The notes beneath the pieces are model-generated. The model was not told the DNA's origin and did not search any database. It saw only the letters and a list, made by a program, of their open reading frames with translations. Shown here piece by piece: positions 6,187-6,305 of a stretch of 6,305 nt of DNA (its first letter is position 1; each line of letters starts with the position of its first letter). Source of the DNA: Lautropia sp. SCN 70-15 (lineage in GTDB: Bacteria; Pseudomonadota; Gammaproteobacteria; Burkholderiales; Burkholderiaceae_E); NCBI GenBank assembly GCA_001724315.1, contig MEEC01000158.1, positions 1 through 6,305 on the forward strand, in the 5' to 3' direction. A program made the translations under genes and the position numbers.

Positions 6187-6305
6187 CCTGGCGTTTCCTC
6201 CGTACGGTCCCCGTTTCTCACCCGGCCATCGGGCGCCCCGGACGGGACGACCCGGCGCAGCGTCAGCCAGCCCAACCCGGCAGCGAGCCCGGCCACCACG
6301 AAGGT
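6183..6305 (-). CDS. Carboxyl-terminal end of an unidentified, probably membrane, protein
   Basis: Forty codons are open from the window edge to a TGA at 6185-6183. The visible sequence starts TFVVAGLAAGLGWLTLRRVV, a likely membrane helix followed by arginines, and ends in a hydrophilic tail (GAPDGRVRNGDRTEETPG). The stop overlaps the M48 start in ATGA, the usual sign of translational coupling, so the two genes are probably cotranscribed. One alternative frame is closed by an early stop; the other is open and is simply the M48 frame read upstream. I do not recognise the family. Too little is visible to be sure it is coding, but the hydrophobicity and the ATGA junction make it likely. Confidence 0.55.
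   Translation of the reverse strand, partial: TFVVAGLAAGLGWLTLRRVVPSGAPDGRVRNGDRTEETPG
6197..6201 (-). promoter_or_regulatory. Ribosome binding site of the M48 protease gene
   Basis: GGAGG lies 10 nt upstream of the ATG at 6186, inside the end of the preceding reading frame. It supports the long, arginine-rich amino terminus as the real start, since no internal ATG precedes the lipobox. Confidence 0.65.

Noticed and set aside
1..6305. Search for tRNA, rRNA, CRISPR arrays, insertion sequences, toxin-antitoxin pairs or defence genes.
   Set aside because: No cloverleaf, repeated spacer pattern, transposase motif or terminal inverted repeats were seen, and coding sequence fills almost the whole window.

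Overview
The window is GC-rich, and every gene I can support is on the minus strand, so transcription runs from high to low coordinates. The order is leuC, an entericidin-like small lipoprotein, leuD, leuB, asd, fimV. From general knowledge this arrangement is typical of Betaproteobacteria, most likely Burkholderiales. The proteobacterial-type Asd and the FimV amino-terminal domain fit this. I cannot name the genus.

Layout, in direction of transcription: (1) 6305-6183, the carboxyl-terminal end of an unrecognised protein with a hydrophobic segment, whose stop overlaps the next start (ATGA). (2) 6186-5290, an M48-family zinc metalloprotease lipoprotein. (3) 5289-5176, a 114-nt intergenic region with a candidate extended -10 promoter and a leader with inverted repeats. 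(4) 5175-3766 leuC, 3750-3619 entericidin-like lipoprotein and 3602-2949 leuD, with gaps of 15 and 16 nt. (5) 2948-2836, a 113-nt gap with a strong 12-bp hairpin. (6) 2835-1771 leuB. (7) 1719-598 asd, 51 nt after leuB, followed by a terminator-like hairpin. (8) 499 to the window edge, the 5' part of fimV. No gap exceeds 300 bases.

LeuC and LeuD form isopropylmalate isomerase, and LeuB carries out the next oxidation step of leucine synthesis. The first enzyme, LeuA, is not in the window. Asd makes aspartate semialdehyde, the branch-point metabolite for lysine and diaminopimelate, threonine and methionine. The window is therefore an amino-acid biosynthesis operon with envelope genes (M48 protease, entericidin-like lipoprotein, FimV) beside and inside it. 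All the complete enzymes look intact.

I found no mobile element, CRISPR array, tRNA, rRNA or clearly new system. The points most worth a second look are the lipoprotein between the two subunit genes of one enzyme, the hairpin between leuD and leuB, and the leuC leader.
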